A stretch of 64,000 bases of DNA from JAGVWJ01 sp964588555 (GTDB lineage Archaea > Micrarchaeota > Micrarchaeia > Anstonellales > Bilamarchaeaceae): the NCBI GenBank assembly GCA_964588555.1, contig CAZPPT010000001.1:62001-126000 (forward strand). Reading direction: 5' to 3'. Under the pieces are notes generated by a model. The model was not told the DNA's origin. It did no database searches and was given only the letters and a program-made list of their open reading frames with translations. How positions within the stretch are numbered: the first letter of the stretch is position 1; every line of letters starts with the position of its first letter. Below are positions 7,475 to 17,050 of the stretch, piece after piece. Both the position numbers and the translations under genes were made by a program.

Positions 7475-8737
7475 ATGTTTAAACGTCAAAAACCACCATT
7501 AGCAGGTGTAGATACAGGACGAGCAGGAAGCAGGATATTTCAATTTTTCCAATCGAATGAAACAAAACGAATCAAGGCCGCAATTCGAGCAGTTGCTGAA
7601 GGACAGGACGACGGCAGTGCATTTGATGCACTCTACAAATCGCTTGCACCGGAATTTCGTAAGCGCGCATTGAAAGGGGTGGCTGACACATTTAGCGAAC
7701 TAATTAATAGCGCGGGGATAAAGGAACAGGTGCCTGCATTGATACGGCTTGCAGGGGTGCTTGAAGATATCGGCGACCAGCTGGAAGCTTCTGAAAAAAT
7801 GGAAAAAACCGCGGTAACGCTTGTAAAACGATGTAAGGGCATTCTGACAAACGATCATATATTGGCACGTGCACCAAACGAACGTAAGGAATTGCTCTGT
7901 GCATGCGCCGACGTAGTTATTGCTTTTGAAAATGACGTGGCATTTGCAAAACAATTGCTTGTTGTTTCCGAAGTTACTGGACGGGTAGTGGGATTTTTAT
8001 TAGAATCTGACGAAGGAAAAGACGCCATTCGTGAAACGCTTCTGGAACTTGCAGTACAGAACAACGGGACTAACACAAGCAAATTTGCCCAAGCACTTTG
8101 CCCTTACGAACACATGAAATATGTCACGCAAGAATATGTGAGGGAAGGATTACGAACATGGCTTGCAGTAAATAAAAAAATTGTTGTTGATGGTGCTGGT
8201 GCAATGGATGTAGGCGGCACGAAGCCGACCCGCGAAGCAGAAACAATGGCGTTCATTCGTGAAATTAAAGGACTTACAGATGACGAAGCAAAGGCAATTG
8301 CAATCTATATAGTAAATCCAAAAGTGGGACTGTTTACCCCTAATGAAATACGGGATGGATTAGTAGAGGCAATAGCAAGCAGCGCAAGTGATACGAGTGG
8401 GCGATCCAACATAGAAATGATTATGGCGGCACTAAAGGCACATGGCAATGAAGAAATTGCACGAGTTAGAATTCAAGTTGTAGCTCCGGTAATAAAAAGA
8501 GATATTGCCAACAGGGACGATGAAGGAATTAGAGAAATCGTTGCAGATACAGACACATCGGAAACACGTCGAGAACCCAAACCTGAAACTAAAGGACTAG
8601 TAGAACCAGATCAGGAAACACAAAAGGCAATTGCCGACATTATGGGAGATATGATGCTGATAGATGCAATTCGCAGAAGACAAGCTGCGAGAAAAGACTC
8701 GTCACTACCAAAAGGCGGAGCCAAAGAGAAAGAATGA
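7475..8737 (+). CDS. Orphan all-helical protein
   Basis: A 420-residue soluble protein that I cannot place in a family. Residues 25-330 look entirely alpha-helical, with regularly spaced Ala/Leu and charged residues resembling a superhelical repeat. The C-terminal 90 residues are charged and probably disordered (DTDTSETRREPKPETKG), ending in the basic tail RRRQAARKDSSLPKGGAKEKE. No signal peptide, membrane span or catalytic motif is visible. The start is supported by a TATA box 26 bases upstream. It resembles the neighbour at 10638 in style (helical, charged) but I see no clear alignment between them. Confidence 0.6.
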   Translation: MFKRQKPPLAGVDTGRAGSRIFQFFQSNETKRIKAAIRAVAEGQDDGSAFDALYKSLAPEFRKRALKGVADTFSELINSAGIKEQVPALIRLAGVLEDIGDQLEASEKMEKTAVTLVKRCKGILTNDHILARAPNERKELLCACADVVIAFENDVAFAKQLLVVSEVTGRVVGFLLESDEGKDAIRETLLELAVQNNGTNTSKFAQALCPYEHMKYVTQEYVREGLRTWLAVNKKIVVDGAGAMDVGGTKPTREAETMAFIREIKGLTDDEAKAIAIYIVNPKVGLFTPNEIRDGLVEAIASSASDTSGRSNIEMIMAALKAHGNEEIARVRIQVVAPVIKRDIANRDDEGIREIVADTDTSETRREPKPETKGLVEPDQETQKAIADIMGDMMLIDAIRRRQAARKDSSLPKGGAKEKE

Positions 8738-8742
8738 CAATT

Positions 8743-9192
8743 TTATGCTCCTTTCTTAGGAAACCTGACCTCAAGCACGGAATTCTTGTATTGCGCCTCC
8801 TTCTTATTAAAATGGACTGAGTGGTTGAAAGGAATCCGCTTCTTAATGGAGCGGTCGGCAAGTTCGCTTGTAAGGATGAGCTGTTTTCGTCTCTCGTCAA
8901 AGGCAAGGTCAAAGTCAAACGGCTGTGCTGCAAACTGGACTAAAAGAATGACTGCATCCTTTCTTTCGATTACTTCGTAGAAAAGCGGCGGCTGACGTTT
9001 CTTTTCCCTTGCCTTTTTGTCTTCAGGCCCCACGCGCTCTATGGAGACCGCATAGCCGACAATCTTTGGGTTTGCCCCAAGGCTAAAACCCTCGCGGATC
9101 GCGTTTTCGATCTCTTCCTGGATTGAAGTGATGAACAGGTCAAGCTCGTTTGAAAGGTCGTCATCGCTTACATCTTTTTTCTTGCGTGCCAT
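8743..9192 (-). CDS. Hsp20/alpha-crystallin-like protein
   Basis: A 149-residue protein with an acidic helical N-terminus (residues 1-55) and a C-terminal half that reads as the beta-sandwich of small heat-shock proteins: LILTSELADRSIKKRIPF, then a final strand NSVLEVRFPKKG that matches the Hsp20 ending VLEVxLPK. A holdase chaperone role would be expected from the fold. The N-terminal half is not standard, so a distant CS/p23-type domain is an alternative. It is convergent with the orphan gene at 7475. Confidence 0.5.
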   Translation of the reverse strand: MARKKKDVSDDDLSNELDLFITSIQEEIENAIREGFSLGANPKIVGYAVSIERVGPEDKKAREKKRQPPLFYEVIERKDAVILLVQFAAQPFDFDLAFDERRKQLILTSELADRSIKKRIPFNHSVHFNKKEAQYKNSVLEVRFPKKGA

Positions 9193-9256
9193 GACCTTAT
9201 TTTGGGGGCAAATCTATTTAATAAGTGTCTCATAATTTTTCGTTGGGGGTAGGAAC

Positions 9257-10051
9257 TTAAAGGTTTGTATAAATAATTCCGTTTTCATCGCACAATTTTT
9301 TGATAAGCTCGCGCTGCGCAACGTTCGTGCTTTCCTTTAGGGCAAAAACTTCGGATACGTTTTCGACATTTTTTTCTATTGCCTGCCTAAAGAGGTCTTC
9401 GGTAAGGTTCTTCAGGTGGTATTTAGGGAGGATGTGCCCGACCGCAACTGACCCGTCTTCCAGCTCGATTTTTGTAAATTCGTCTGCATAGTGGCCGCTT
9501 CCGATTGCAAAAACGGTTTTGTAACGGGTTTCGGTTGTTATCGCCTTTTCAACTGCGCGTGCAACGATTGATGCACCGTTTCTATCGTTCCATTCTTTTT
9601 CCGTGCTCCCGATCTCGACAAAAATAATGGGGATGCCGCACGTCGGCCCGTGATGGTCGGCTTCGAGCGTGATTTGCCATTCATTTTCTGTATCGAGCTT
9701 TTTCATTTCCTGCAAAATAAGCTTTAATTTACTCGCGTATGCGATATTGAGCGTATGGTCGTTCCCGCCAAAATCAGCTTTTCCCCAATTGCCCGGAAAG
9801 TGCGCAGTGAGCGCATGCTGGTCATGCTTACTTTTATGGGAACTGAGGACAATAAGGTAATCGGCATCAAAATGCCCCTGCCGTATCGGAGTATCTAACA
9901 CATCAAGCACGGTTGGCGCATGCGTATTAATGAGTTCGGCTCCGCCTTTTTTCCAGACGTCCGTGCCAACCGATTGATAACCTAATCCAATAAGTGCTGT
10001 TGCAAGCGTTTTACTTGCCTCGTTATGTTCGGTAAAAAGGACCTTTGGCAT
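9257..10051 (-). CDS. dtdA: D-aminoacyl-tRNA deacylase, archaeal type
   Basis: Hydrolyses D-aminoacyl-tRNA to recycle mischarged tRNA. At 264 residues it is typical of the archaeal/plant GEK1-like DtdA (DTD2) family, which is unrelated to bacterial Dtd. Diagnostic motifs are ADHHGPTCGIP (residues 131-141), IFVEIGSTEKEW (143-154) and the near-C-terminal ALKEST. Conserved His and Asp residues supply the zinc-dependent site. Its presence is one of the best markers that the genome is archaeal. It ends just upstream of the Hsp20-like gene on the same strand. Confidence 0.95.
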   Translation of the reverse strand: MPKVLFTEHNEASKTLATALIGLGYQSVGTDVWKKGGAELINTHAPTVLDVLDTPIRQGHFDADYLIVLSSHKSKHDQHALTAHFPGNWGKADFGGNDHTLNIAYASKLKLILQEMKKLDTENEWQITLEADHHGPTCGIPIIFVEIGSTEKEWNDRNGASIVARAVEKAITTETRYKTVFAIGSGHYADEFTKIELEDGSVAVGHILPKYHLKNLTEDLFRQAIEKNVENVSEVFALKESTNVAQRELIKKLCDENGIIYTNL

Positions 10052-10059
10052 ACATGCAC

Positions 10060-10629
10060 CTAGAAGATAAAAAGGTATATGACACTGACAAGCGGGACAA
10101 GCAGATTGTCGTCAATCGGCACGTTTGAGCTTTCGGCAAGTGCCGCAAGAAACGCAAGCGGGACAATGGCGGGCCCGATAAAAACATAGCCAAAAAGCGA
10201 CGTAAAGAAAAATACAAGCGTGCCCTCGACAGTCTTACGCCTATTATACGGAAGCGGATGGCGGCCGTGAAGCCCGACAAGCGTGGAGGCGCCATCGCTT
10301 ACCCCAAGGATAAGGATCGCGGCAGCCACGTCATCTGCATTTTGAAGCACCGTTGCGATCATAAGAAGCCCGACAAGGTATAAGGCAGGCCCCCAGCCCG
10401 GAAACCGTGCGCCGTCGCGTTCAAGCGAGTCGCCGACATCGTGTATGAGGGGGATATACGTCCCGACCATCCTAAAATGGATAAAAAGCGACCCGATGAC
10501 AAGAAGGAAAAATGCAAGCACGATAAACGGGATCCTCCCAAATGCAAGGAAAAAAAGGAGGAAAAATATCCCTGCGCCGATATGGATGAGCTGGCGTACC
10601 CCTTCACTTTGTTTCATTTCTTCAGCCAC
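10060..10629 (-). CDS. Dolichol/diacylglycerol kinase-like membrane protein (SEC59/DGK1/VTE5 family)
   Basis: About 189 residues with five to six membrane helices. The signature is the cytoplasmic loop GVSDGASTLVGLHGRHPLPY followed by the KTVEG motif, the CTP-dependent lipid kinase motif (D-x2-A-x2-G...KTxEG) shared with dolichol kinases and phosphatidate cytidylyltransferases. In archaea it may phosphorylate dolichol or another polyprenol used as the lipid carrier for glycans, which suits this glycan-rich region. The 10629 start is GTG; an ATG four codons later (10617) is equally plausible. It lies 8 bases after the stop of the upstream gene. Confidence 0.75.
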   Translation of the reverse strand: MAEEMKQSEGVRQLIHIGAGIFFLLFFLAFGRIPFIVLAFFLLVIGSLFIHFRMVGTYIPLIHDVGDSLERDGARFPGWGPALYLVGLLMIATVLQNADDVAAAILILGVSDGASTLVGLHGRHPLPYNRRKTVEGTLVFFFTSLFGYVFIGPAIVPLAFLAALAESSNVPIDDNLLVPLVSVIYLFIF

Positions 10630-10637
10630 CGTTTAAA

Positions 10638-11702
10638 CTATGATTGCTTCGTGAGGGTCCCAAACCCGCGGTATCCCAGGCGCGTAAGGGACAGGTGCGC
10701 CATGCGCGCCTCTATCGCGTTTAAAAGAAAACGGTTGAGCGATTCCTGTTCCCTGGCACTTAGTTCCTGGTTTGCCTGGATCTTTGCAATGAGCTTCTCG
10801 GCGCCCTTGACGTCCTTGACCATTGTATCAACGGCAGTCTTAACAAAACTCGTTTCATCATCAACGCCAAGTTCCTTTTTCTTTTCCTCCCGCATATCAG
10901 GTTTCGCGGGGGCTGCCCTGTTCTTGAGGAGCTCGTCAACATACCGGTTAAATGCCTGTGCATAGAGCATGGCGATACGCCGCTGTTGGCCCTGAATTTG
11001 TGGTGGTTCGGGTGCGAGTTTTTCCTTGGTAAGCTGTGACGCGACGTCAGTGCCGTAGATCTTGTCAAGCCGTTTAGCGATTCTTAAGACGGAATCAGAT
11101 GAATAACCTGCCTTTAATGAAAATTCAGTAATTTCCCTTCCTGTTTTTTCCCACACTTCTTCCTCAGTCATATTCTTTGCGCGTGCAAGACCTGCAATAA
11201 ATTCACCTTGACACGCCATTTCGGCAGTAGGACCATGTGGTTTTACAAGTTGCGCTGATTCTGAGCGCTTTTTAAGTGCAGCGCCCTTTAAGCCATTTGC
11301 AAAATCAATTGATGCCCGGACTTCTAATTCTATACCCCTAATAGTATCTTCAATTGGGGCAACACTTTTTCGAATTAATACTTCAATTTCTGCTGTAATT
11401 GTACCCGTAAGTTGTTGTTGCCGGATATGTACAAGAAATTGCTCTTCAGTGTAATCAACTCCTTGGGGAGTAGGGATAATAAACCTAGCTGCAACTTGAG
11501 GGAGGTCTATTTTTGCTTTCTGTAGAGCGGATTGAGTTTGTGGCGAAAGTTCTCTTGCTTGTTGTTCTGCAAATAAGTTAGATGCTGTTGATTTGGTACG
11601 ATCAAGATGCTGTATTTGTTCATCTTCTGAAAGGGATATGCTCGTCTGTTCAAATTCGTTAGGTGCCTTTTTTAATCCCGCTGCAAGTCCAAATATAAAC
11701 AT
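10638..11702 (-). CDS. Orphan helical, coiled-coil-like protein
   Basis: A 354-residue soluble protein, rich in Glu, Lys, Gln and Ala and almost wholly helical by inspection, with a disordered linker around residues 245-280 (PEPPQIQGQQ, APAKPDMREEKKKE). It has no signal peptide despite the slightly hydrophobic first ten residues, and no catalytic motif that I recognise. It lies in the same direction as the kinase-like gene (8-base gap), suggesting cotranscription. Codon choice changes midway: the upstream two thirds are more A+T-rich than the 3' end. Confidence 0.55.
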   Translation of the reverse strand: MFIFGLAAGLKKAPNEFEQTSISLSEDEQIQHLDRTKSTASNLFAEQQARELSPQTQSALQKAKIDLPQVAARFIIPTPQGVDYTEEQFLVHIRQQQLTGTITAEIEVLIRKSVAPIEDTIRGIELEVRASIDFANGLKGAALKKRSESAQLVKPHGPTAEMACQGEFIAGLARAKNMTEEEVWEKTGREITEFSLKAGYSSDSVLRIAKRLDKIYGTDVASQLTKEKLAPEPPQIQGQQRRIAMLYAQAFNRYVDELLKNRAAPAKPDMREEKKKELGVDDETSFVKTAVDTMVKDVKGAEKLIAKIQANQELSAREQESLNRFLLNAIEARMAHLSLTRLGYRGFGTLTKQS

Positions 11703-11734
11703 ACAGTTTCTTATAAAGAAGAAGAATTAAAAAA

Positions 11735-12532
11735 CTAGTTCATTGCAATGAGTTTTTGGCTTTCTTCCCACAATGAACGATCCGGAATAGTAAACGGAAC
11801 TAAAAGAATAGGAGTATTGGATTTTATTTCCCCGTCTTTCTCTGCGACAGGAACTACGTGCACTTGAACATACGCGCCGGCGCTTGGGTCTATACCCCGT
11901 TCTACAACTAATTTAACAAATTCGATATCTTTTCCAGTTATTTTCCTATATGCATTATTAAGCGAATCTAAATCAATAATTGCTAATACTTTACCTGCAT
12001 TACCACTTTCTTGACTTGCAAAGACGCTGTCAGTAGGCGACAATAATCGAACAACTACATACCGTTGTGGGCTTTTTTCTTCATGCCCACAGTTTACTTT
12101 ATCACATATGGAAGCGGAAACAACTAAACGATTTCCTACATTATCAAGAGAAACGTTAACAAGTGCATAAAAACCAAGTGATGTCTTTCCAGTCATTTTT
12201 CTATACTGTTCGCTCTCTTTATCATATCGCTCCATTTCTTCAATCGAGACTTTCGGTAATTTCGCCAATTCAGGATCAGGTTTTGGAGCCGCAGCACGCG
12301 GAGCCTCTACGGGATCAGCCTTCGGGCCTTGTGCGAGTAATTCTACACCGGGTTTATCCTGCGCACGCGCTGAAGGAGTAAATGAAGCAATAGTAGCCGC
12401 ACCAATTGCGACGCCTGCTAAGAGTCTGGTAGCCCATCTGGCTTTAGGTCTTGGTTTGGGTCTGACAATTCTATATCTAGGAGTATGAGTAGCTTCTAAG
12501 TGGCGATTTCTGGTTCTTTTTGACATAATCAA
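11735..12532 (-). CDS. Exported protein with a repeat-family domain
   Basis: 265 residues. A very basic N-terminus is followed by a hydrophobic stretch (LLAGVAIGAATIASF) and a signal-peptidase-type site ASFTPSARAQ, so export is likely. After a Pro/Ala-rich linker comes one copy of a beta-rich domain shared with the lipoprotein upstream: it opens KLPKVSIEE...DKES, continues YRKMTG...GFYALVNVSL, and ends DLDSLNNAYRKITG...FVKLVV...VHVVPV. C142 and C147 (in CDKVNC) may form a disulfide. I know no named family. It is the last gene downstream of the restriction-Kiwa operon. Confidence 0.65.
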   Translation of the reverse strand: MIMSKRTRNRHLEATHTPRYRIVRPKPRPKARWATRLLAGVAIGAATIASFTPSARAQDKPGVELLAQGPKADPVEAPRAAAPKPDPELAKLPKVSIEEMERYDKESEQYRKMTGKTSLGFYALVNVSLDNVGNRLVVSASICDKVNCGHEEKSPQRYVVVRLLSPTDSVFASQESGNAGKVLAIIDLDSLNNAYRKITGKDIEFVKLVVERGIDPSAGAYVQVHVVPVAEKDGEIKSNTPILLVPFTIPDRSLWEESQKLIAMN

Positions 12533-12603
12533 CCTTATTCTATTACGCTACACAGGTATAAAAGGCTTTGGGTATGTACGACAGGTGACGGATTCGACGA
12601 CTA

Positions 12604-13893
12604 CTATTCAGTAAGTATACCGTGTAATGCAAAAAATTTCTTGTTTTGATAACAAATTTCAAGATAGGGCGTATGTGTATCTATTTCTGCGCCAGGTTTT
12701 TCTACAGGAATAACAAAAATATGGGTTAATTGACCCCTCGTATATTCGTGTTGAACTACAACTAATTTAACAAAGCTTAACCGATTTCCAGTTATTTTCT
12801 TGTATCTAGCACCCAAGGTGGCTAAATCAAAACTTTGCACGTATGTCTCATCAAGATATAAGTCAATGCTATTTTGATAAAAATTAAAAAAACGTCTATC
12901 AAACCCAATATTAACAAATGCCCCTAATATGCCATCTCGAGCATTAATTCCAGTAATTGATGTCTGCCATAGGTCGCTACTAATTAACGGTTCTGGATCA
13001 GTATGGCAATTAAAAGATTTACAAATACCACCTTGAAAAGTATCAATGATGGCAAGTGGGAATTTAGAAAGGTTCGGATCGTTTTCTAAGCTATTTAGAA
13101 ACTGATCCGAAAATGGTTTTTTGGGTGCTGAAGAAAGAATAAAATGACTGCCAACAACTTTTTCATTTTGAATGACCACCTTAAGAACAGGTAAGTTTTT
13201 TATTTCAATTGGGCTTGTTGGAGAATTAACTGGAACTACTGTTACCCCAATCCATTGCCCATCTTTATTAGTACCTTGATCTGCAACTAACCGAATCGAA
13301 TAAATGTCGTGACCAGTTCTTTTTGTATATAATTTAATAAGAGGATCTAGATTTATACTCCCTATCTCCTTACCACCAATAGGAAAAGTATCGGGATTTT
13401 CATCTGGGGAGAACGATCGAATCAACATAAAAGCTGGGTCAGTATCACGCCGATGTAAAAGAGGACCAGAAATGAATGCCCCTACAACAAGATGACCTTC
13501 TGCTGCTTCATTAATTTTAACTTGAACAATACTAAAATAACCCTTGCCGTTTGAACCGTTTATTCGTTTATATTTTCCGCTTTCTTTATCTGCAGTTCGT
13601 ACACCTTTGATAATTTCTCCAGTAATAGGGTGTTGAGTATCATCCAAAGAAATTTGAGGCAATTTTGTTAAATCAATATCATCAAGCGGAGATTTTTGAG
13701 TAGTATTTGCTTTTGGTTTCTCTACTGTAGGGAATGGTAAATCAAGAGCAGATGGCCTCTTAATACATCCCCCTAAAAGAGTAGTACCTATGATAGTTCC
13801 AACTATGAGTTTAGTATGCCATCGAACAATTGGTTTTGAGGGAAAAACATTAGCAAAAAACGTAATTCTTGATCCATTCGCCATTTTATCCAA
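12604..13893 (-). CDS. Lipoprotein with two copies of the same domain
   Basis: 429 residues. A hydrophobic segment (LIVGTIIGTTLLGGC) ends in a lipobox LGGC near residue 43, predicting lipid anchoring outside the membrane. Two domain copies follow. Copy 1 runs from KLPQISLDD through DKESGKYKRI, GYFSIVQVKI and LYTKRTG...IRLVADQG...VTVVPV. Copy 2 runs from KFPLAIIDT through GILGAFVNIGFD and ARYKKITG...FVKLVVVQ...IFVIPV. The same landmarks occur in the exported protein at 11735. It lies 46 bases downstream of hsdR. Function unknown; A+T-rich like the restriction island. Confidence 0.65.
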   Translation of the reverse strand: MDKMANGSRITFFANVFPSKPIVRWHTKLIVGTIIGTTLLGGCIKRPSALDLPFPTVEKPKANTTQKSPLDDIDLTKLPQISLDDTQHPITGEIIKGVRTADKESGKYKRINGSNGKGYFSIVQVKINEAAEGHLVVGAFISGPLLHRRDTDPAFMLIRSFSPDENPDTFPIGGKEIGSINLDPLIKLYTKRTGHDIYSIRLVADQGTNKDGQWIGVTVVPVNSPTSPIEIKNLPVLKVVIQNEKVVGSHFILSSAPKKPFSDQFLNSLENDPNLSKFPLAIIDTFQGGICKSFNCHTDPEPLISSDLWQTSITGINARDGILGAFVNIGFDRRFFNFYQNSIDLYLDETYVQSFDLATLGARYKKITGNRLSFVKLVVVQHEYTRGQLTHIFVIPVEKPGAEIDTHTPYLEICYQNKKFFALHGILTE

Positions 13894-13939
13894 TATTTAT
13901 ACAATATAATCGGTTTTTATTGCTGTGTATGTGATCCAA

Positions 13940-16900
13940 TTATTCGTTCTCGCATAGTAATTTTGCCTGCTCCAAAACAAGTTCTGTAGCTTGTGGCGTT
14001 TTATCCGGTGGATATCCGTATTTTCGAAGGGTCTTTTTTACCAAAATACGCAATTGAGCTTGTACGGTCTCTCGAAAAGCCCAGTCGATGGTCTTGTTTC
14101 TTCTTATTGTATCTGCCACTTCTCGTGCGATCGTGCGTAGTGTTTCATCATTTAAGACATCAACAGCACTATCATTATCACAAAGAGCATCATAGAACGC
14201 TAATTCATCTTCCAAAAGATTTAACTTCTCTCCTCTGTTATCTGCCTCTTTCATACTTTTTGCCATTCCAATAAGTTCCTCTATGACTTGTGCAGTTGCA
14301 ATGCTTCGGTTTTGATACTTCTTAATTGTTTCAATAAGCATTGCTGAAAAGGTGCGCGCCTGGATAATATTCTTTTTCCATTTGAGTTTTATTTGGTCTT
14401 CAAGAAGCTTCTTTAATGCTTCAAAGGCAAGGTTTTTTTGAGGCATATCTTTTACTTCCATAAGAAATTCATCTGAAAGAACGGAAACGTTTGGCTTATT
14501 CAATCCAACCGCAGCAAATATATCTACAACTCGGTCTGATACCAATGCTTTTGAGACCAATTGGCGAATTGCTGAATCCAAATATTCTTTTCGTTCTACT
14601 TCTCCTTCACCAGTAGTTGTTTTTACTAGAATTGACCGTACGGCCTGGAAAAAACCGACGTCATCGCGAAGTTCAAGTGCCTTAGGGTGCGGAGTTGCTA
14701 AAGCAAACGCTCGTGCAATTTTTAGAGAAAATTTAAGGAAACGCTCTTTTCCTTCTTCTTGCTTTAATATATGCTCTGAAGCCTCGATTAAGAATGGCAG
14801 TTTTTGCTTTTGGTCTAATTTGAAGAATTTCTTATAATCAAATTGTACAAATAGCTCTTCAAGTATTTCGTAATTTTCAAGTAAAACTGTAACTGCTGTA
14901 TCTTGTTCAACAATTTGTTCTTGGTCAGTTTTACTATATTGAGAAAGAGCCTTTTTTAAGTCTGTAGCTATGCCAATATAATCAACAACTAAACCACCTG
15001 GCTTATCCTTGAAAACTCGATTAACTCTTGCAATTGCCTGCATAAGCCCATGCCCTTGCATCGGCTTATCAATATACATCGTATGTAAACAGGGAACATC
15101 AAAACCAGTAAGCCACATATCTCTCACGATAACAAAATTTAGTCCATCGTGTGGATCCTTAAAACGTTCTCCAATTTCTTTTCTTCTTTGCTTGTTTCGT
15201 ATGTGCTCCTGCCATTCTTTTTGGTCAGAAGCAGAACCTGTTATGATAACCTTAATGTGGCCTTTTTTATCGTCTTTGTCATACCACTGAGGTTTAAGTT
15301 TTACTATTTCATCGTGAAGTTCAATTGCAATACGCCTAGACATGCAAACAAATAGTGCTTTTCCTTCAAGTGCATTTGAACGTTCTTCAAAATGTTTAAC
15401 GACGTCTTTTGCAACTCGCCGTATTCGATCTTTACTGCCAACTACTGCTTCAATCCGTGCCCATTTACTTCTAAGTTGCTGTTTTCCTTGCTCTTCTTCT
15501 CCTTCAGTTATTTCTTCAAAGTTTTTATCAATATGGAGTGCTTCTTCTGGGTTTAACTCAAGTTTCACCAATCTATTTTCATAGAGAATTTTTACTGTTG
15601 CACCATCTTCTACTGCTTGTGTTATATCGTAAACATCAACATATTTTCCAAAAATTGCAGGAGTACTTTTGTCTGCCTTTTCAATAGGAGTTCCGGTAAA
15701 ACCAATAAACGAAGCATTTGGAAGCGCATCTCGTAGATACTTTGCAAAACCATATTTTTGCTCCAAGATCCCCTGTTTTTCTTTCATAACCGCCTTAAAC
15801 CCATATTGGCTTCTATGAGCTTCATCCGCAATAACAATAATGTTTTCCCGATCAGAAAGAATTGGATAGATATTTCCAGTTTCGGGAAAGAATTTTTGTA
15901 TGGTAGTGAAAACAACGCCTCCTGAAGCGACTTTTAGAAAATTCTTTATTTGCTCTCTACTTTCTGCCTGTACGGGAGTCTGCCGTAATAGTTCCTTACA
16001 TTTTGCAAATGTTTCGAACAGTTGATCATCAAGATCGTTTCTATCAGTCAAAACAACAATCGTTGGATTGTTTAGTTCATTTGATAAAACAAGTTTTCCA
16101 GCGTAGAAAACCATCGATAGACTTTTACCAGAACCTTGTGTGTGCCAAACAACGCCGCCCTTTCTATTTCCTTTTTTACCCGCAGCATTTATTGTAGATT
16201 CCAATGCATTAGTAACGGCATTATATTGATGATACGCTGCCAATTTTTTTATTGTTGTTTTTTTATCCGTCTCATATACAATGAAATGTCTGATAAGATC
16301 AAGCAAAATTTCTTTTTTGAACATGCCGCGAATAAGAATTTCTAAATGAGAGTATTTTTCCTTAAAAGACTTTTTTCCATCTACTGTTTTCCACGGCATG
16401 AAGCGCTCCCAATCTGATGAGATAGTTCCTGCTTTTGCCTCAATTTCATCACTTGCAACAAGAATCTCATTAAAATTAAAGAGGGATGGTAACTGCATTT
16501 TGTATGTTTGGAGTTGATTAAATGCTGTTTTAGTAGTTGCTTTTTCATCTACTGGATTCTTTAGTTCCATAAGGACTAAAGGTAGCCCATTAACAAAAAG
16601 AATAATATCTGGTCTTCTTGTATTGTTACCCTCAATGATAGTAAACTGATTAATTGCTAAAAATTCATTGTGAGTAGGATTTTGAAAATCAATAAGCCAA
16701 ACACAATCGTGCTGCACATCGTTTCCTTTTCTAAATTCAACTGGTACACCGTTAATAAGCAGTTTATGAAATTCGTGATTATTAACCATTACATCTTGAC
16801 TTTGACTTCGTAATATCTTTTTGATTGCTTCTTCCTGCGCTTCTAGTGGGACATTTGGATTGATTTTTCTTACTGCGTCTTTTAATCGATCAACAAGAAC

Positions 16901-17050
16901 AACTTCTTGATACGTTTTTCTTTCTGGGTTCGGACCATCTGGGGCTAAATCAGGACCGTATAAAATTCCATAGTCTAGTTCTGCAAGTATCTTTAATGCG
17001 CGATCTTCTGTTTGAGATTCTGTTATGATTGAGTGCATTTTATCGACCAA
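13940..17050 (-). CDS. hsdR: Type I restriction enzyme, R subunit
   Basis: The motor and nuclease subunit of a type I restriction-modification complex, 1036 residues. The N-terminal nuclease shows the PD-(D/E)xK pattern with PD at 147-148 and ELK at 162-164. The translocase has Walker A GSGKS (306-310), DEAH (409-412) and GFTGTPIE. It would form the complex with HsdM and HsdS below, translocate DNA and cut it when sites are unmodified. The start overlaps the end of the kwaB-like gene by 11 bases; an ATG four codons later is also possible. All motor and nuclease motifs are intact. Confidence 0.95.
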   Translation of the reverse strand: MVDKMHSIITESQTEDRALKILAELDYGILYGPDLAPDGPNPERKTYQEVVLVDRLKDAVRKINPNVPLEAQEEAIKKILRSQSQDVMVNNHEFHKLLINGVPVEFRKGNDVQHDCVWLIDFQNPTHNEFLAINQFTIIEGNNTRRPDIILFVNGLPLVLMELKNPVDEKATTKTAFNQLQTYKMQLPSLFNFNEILVASDEIEAKAGTISSDWERFMPWKTVDGKKSFKEKYSHLEILIRGMFKKEILLDLIRHFIVYETDKKTTIKKLAAYHQYNAVTNALESTINAAGKKGNRKGGVVWHTQGSGKSLSMVFYAGKLVLSNELNNPTIVVLTDRNDLDDQLFETFAKCKELLRQTPVQAESREQIKNFLKVASGGVVFTTIQKFFPETGNIYPILSDRENIIVIADEAHRSQYGFKAVMKEKQGILEQKYGFAKYLRDALPNASFIGFTGTPIEKADKSTPAIFGKYVDVYDITQAVEDGATVKILYENRLVKLELNPEEALHIDKNFEEITEGEEEQGKQQLRSKWARIEAVVGSKDRIRRVAKDVVKHFEERSNALEGKALFVCMSRRIAIELHDEIVKLKPQWYDKDDKKGHIKVIITGSASDQKEWQEHIRNKQRRKEIGERFKDPHDGLNFVIVRDMWLTGFDVPCLHTMYIDKPMQGHGLMQAIARVNRVFKDKPGGLVVDYIGIATDLKKALSQYSKTDQEQIVEQDTAVTVLLENYEILEELFVQFDYKKFFKLDQKQKLPFLIEASEHILKQEEGKERFLKFSLKIARAFALATPHPKALELRDDVGFFQAVRSILVKTTTGEGEVERKEYLDSAIRQLVSKALVSDRVVDIFAAVGLNKPNVSVLSDEFLMEVKDMPQKNLAFEALKKLLEDQIKLKWKKNIIQARTFSAMLIETIKKYQNRSIATAQVIEELIGMAKSMKEADNRGEKLNLLEDELAFYDALCDNDSAVDVLNDETLRTIAREVADTIRRNKTIDWAFRETVQAQLRILVKKTLRKYGYPPDKTPQATELVLEQAKLLCENE

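Noticed and set aside
10441..10965. 174-codon plus-strand frame opposite the kinase-like gene and the helical orphan
   Set aside because: It is antisense to two better genes, and its composition is that of a shadow frame.
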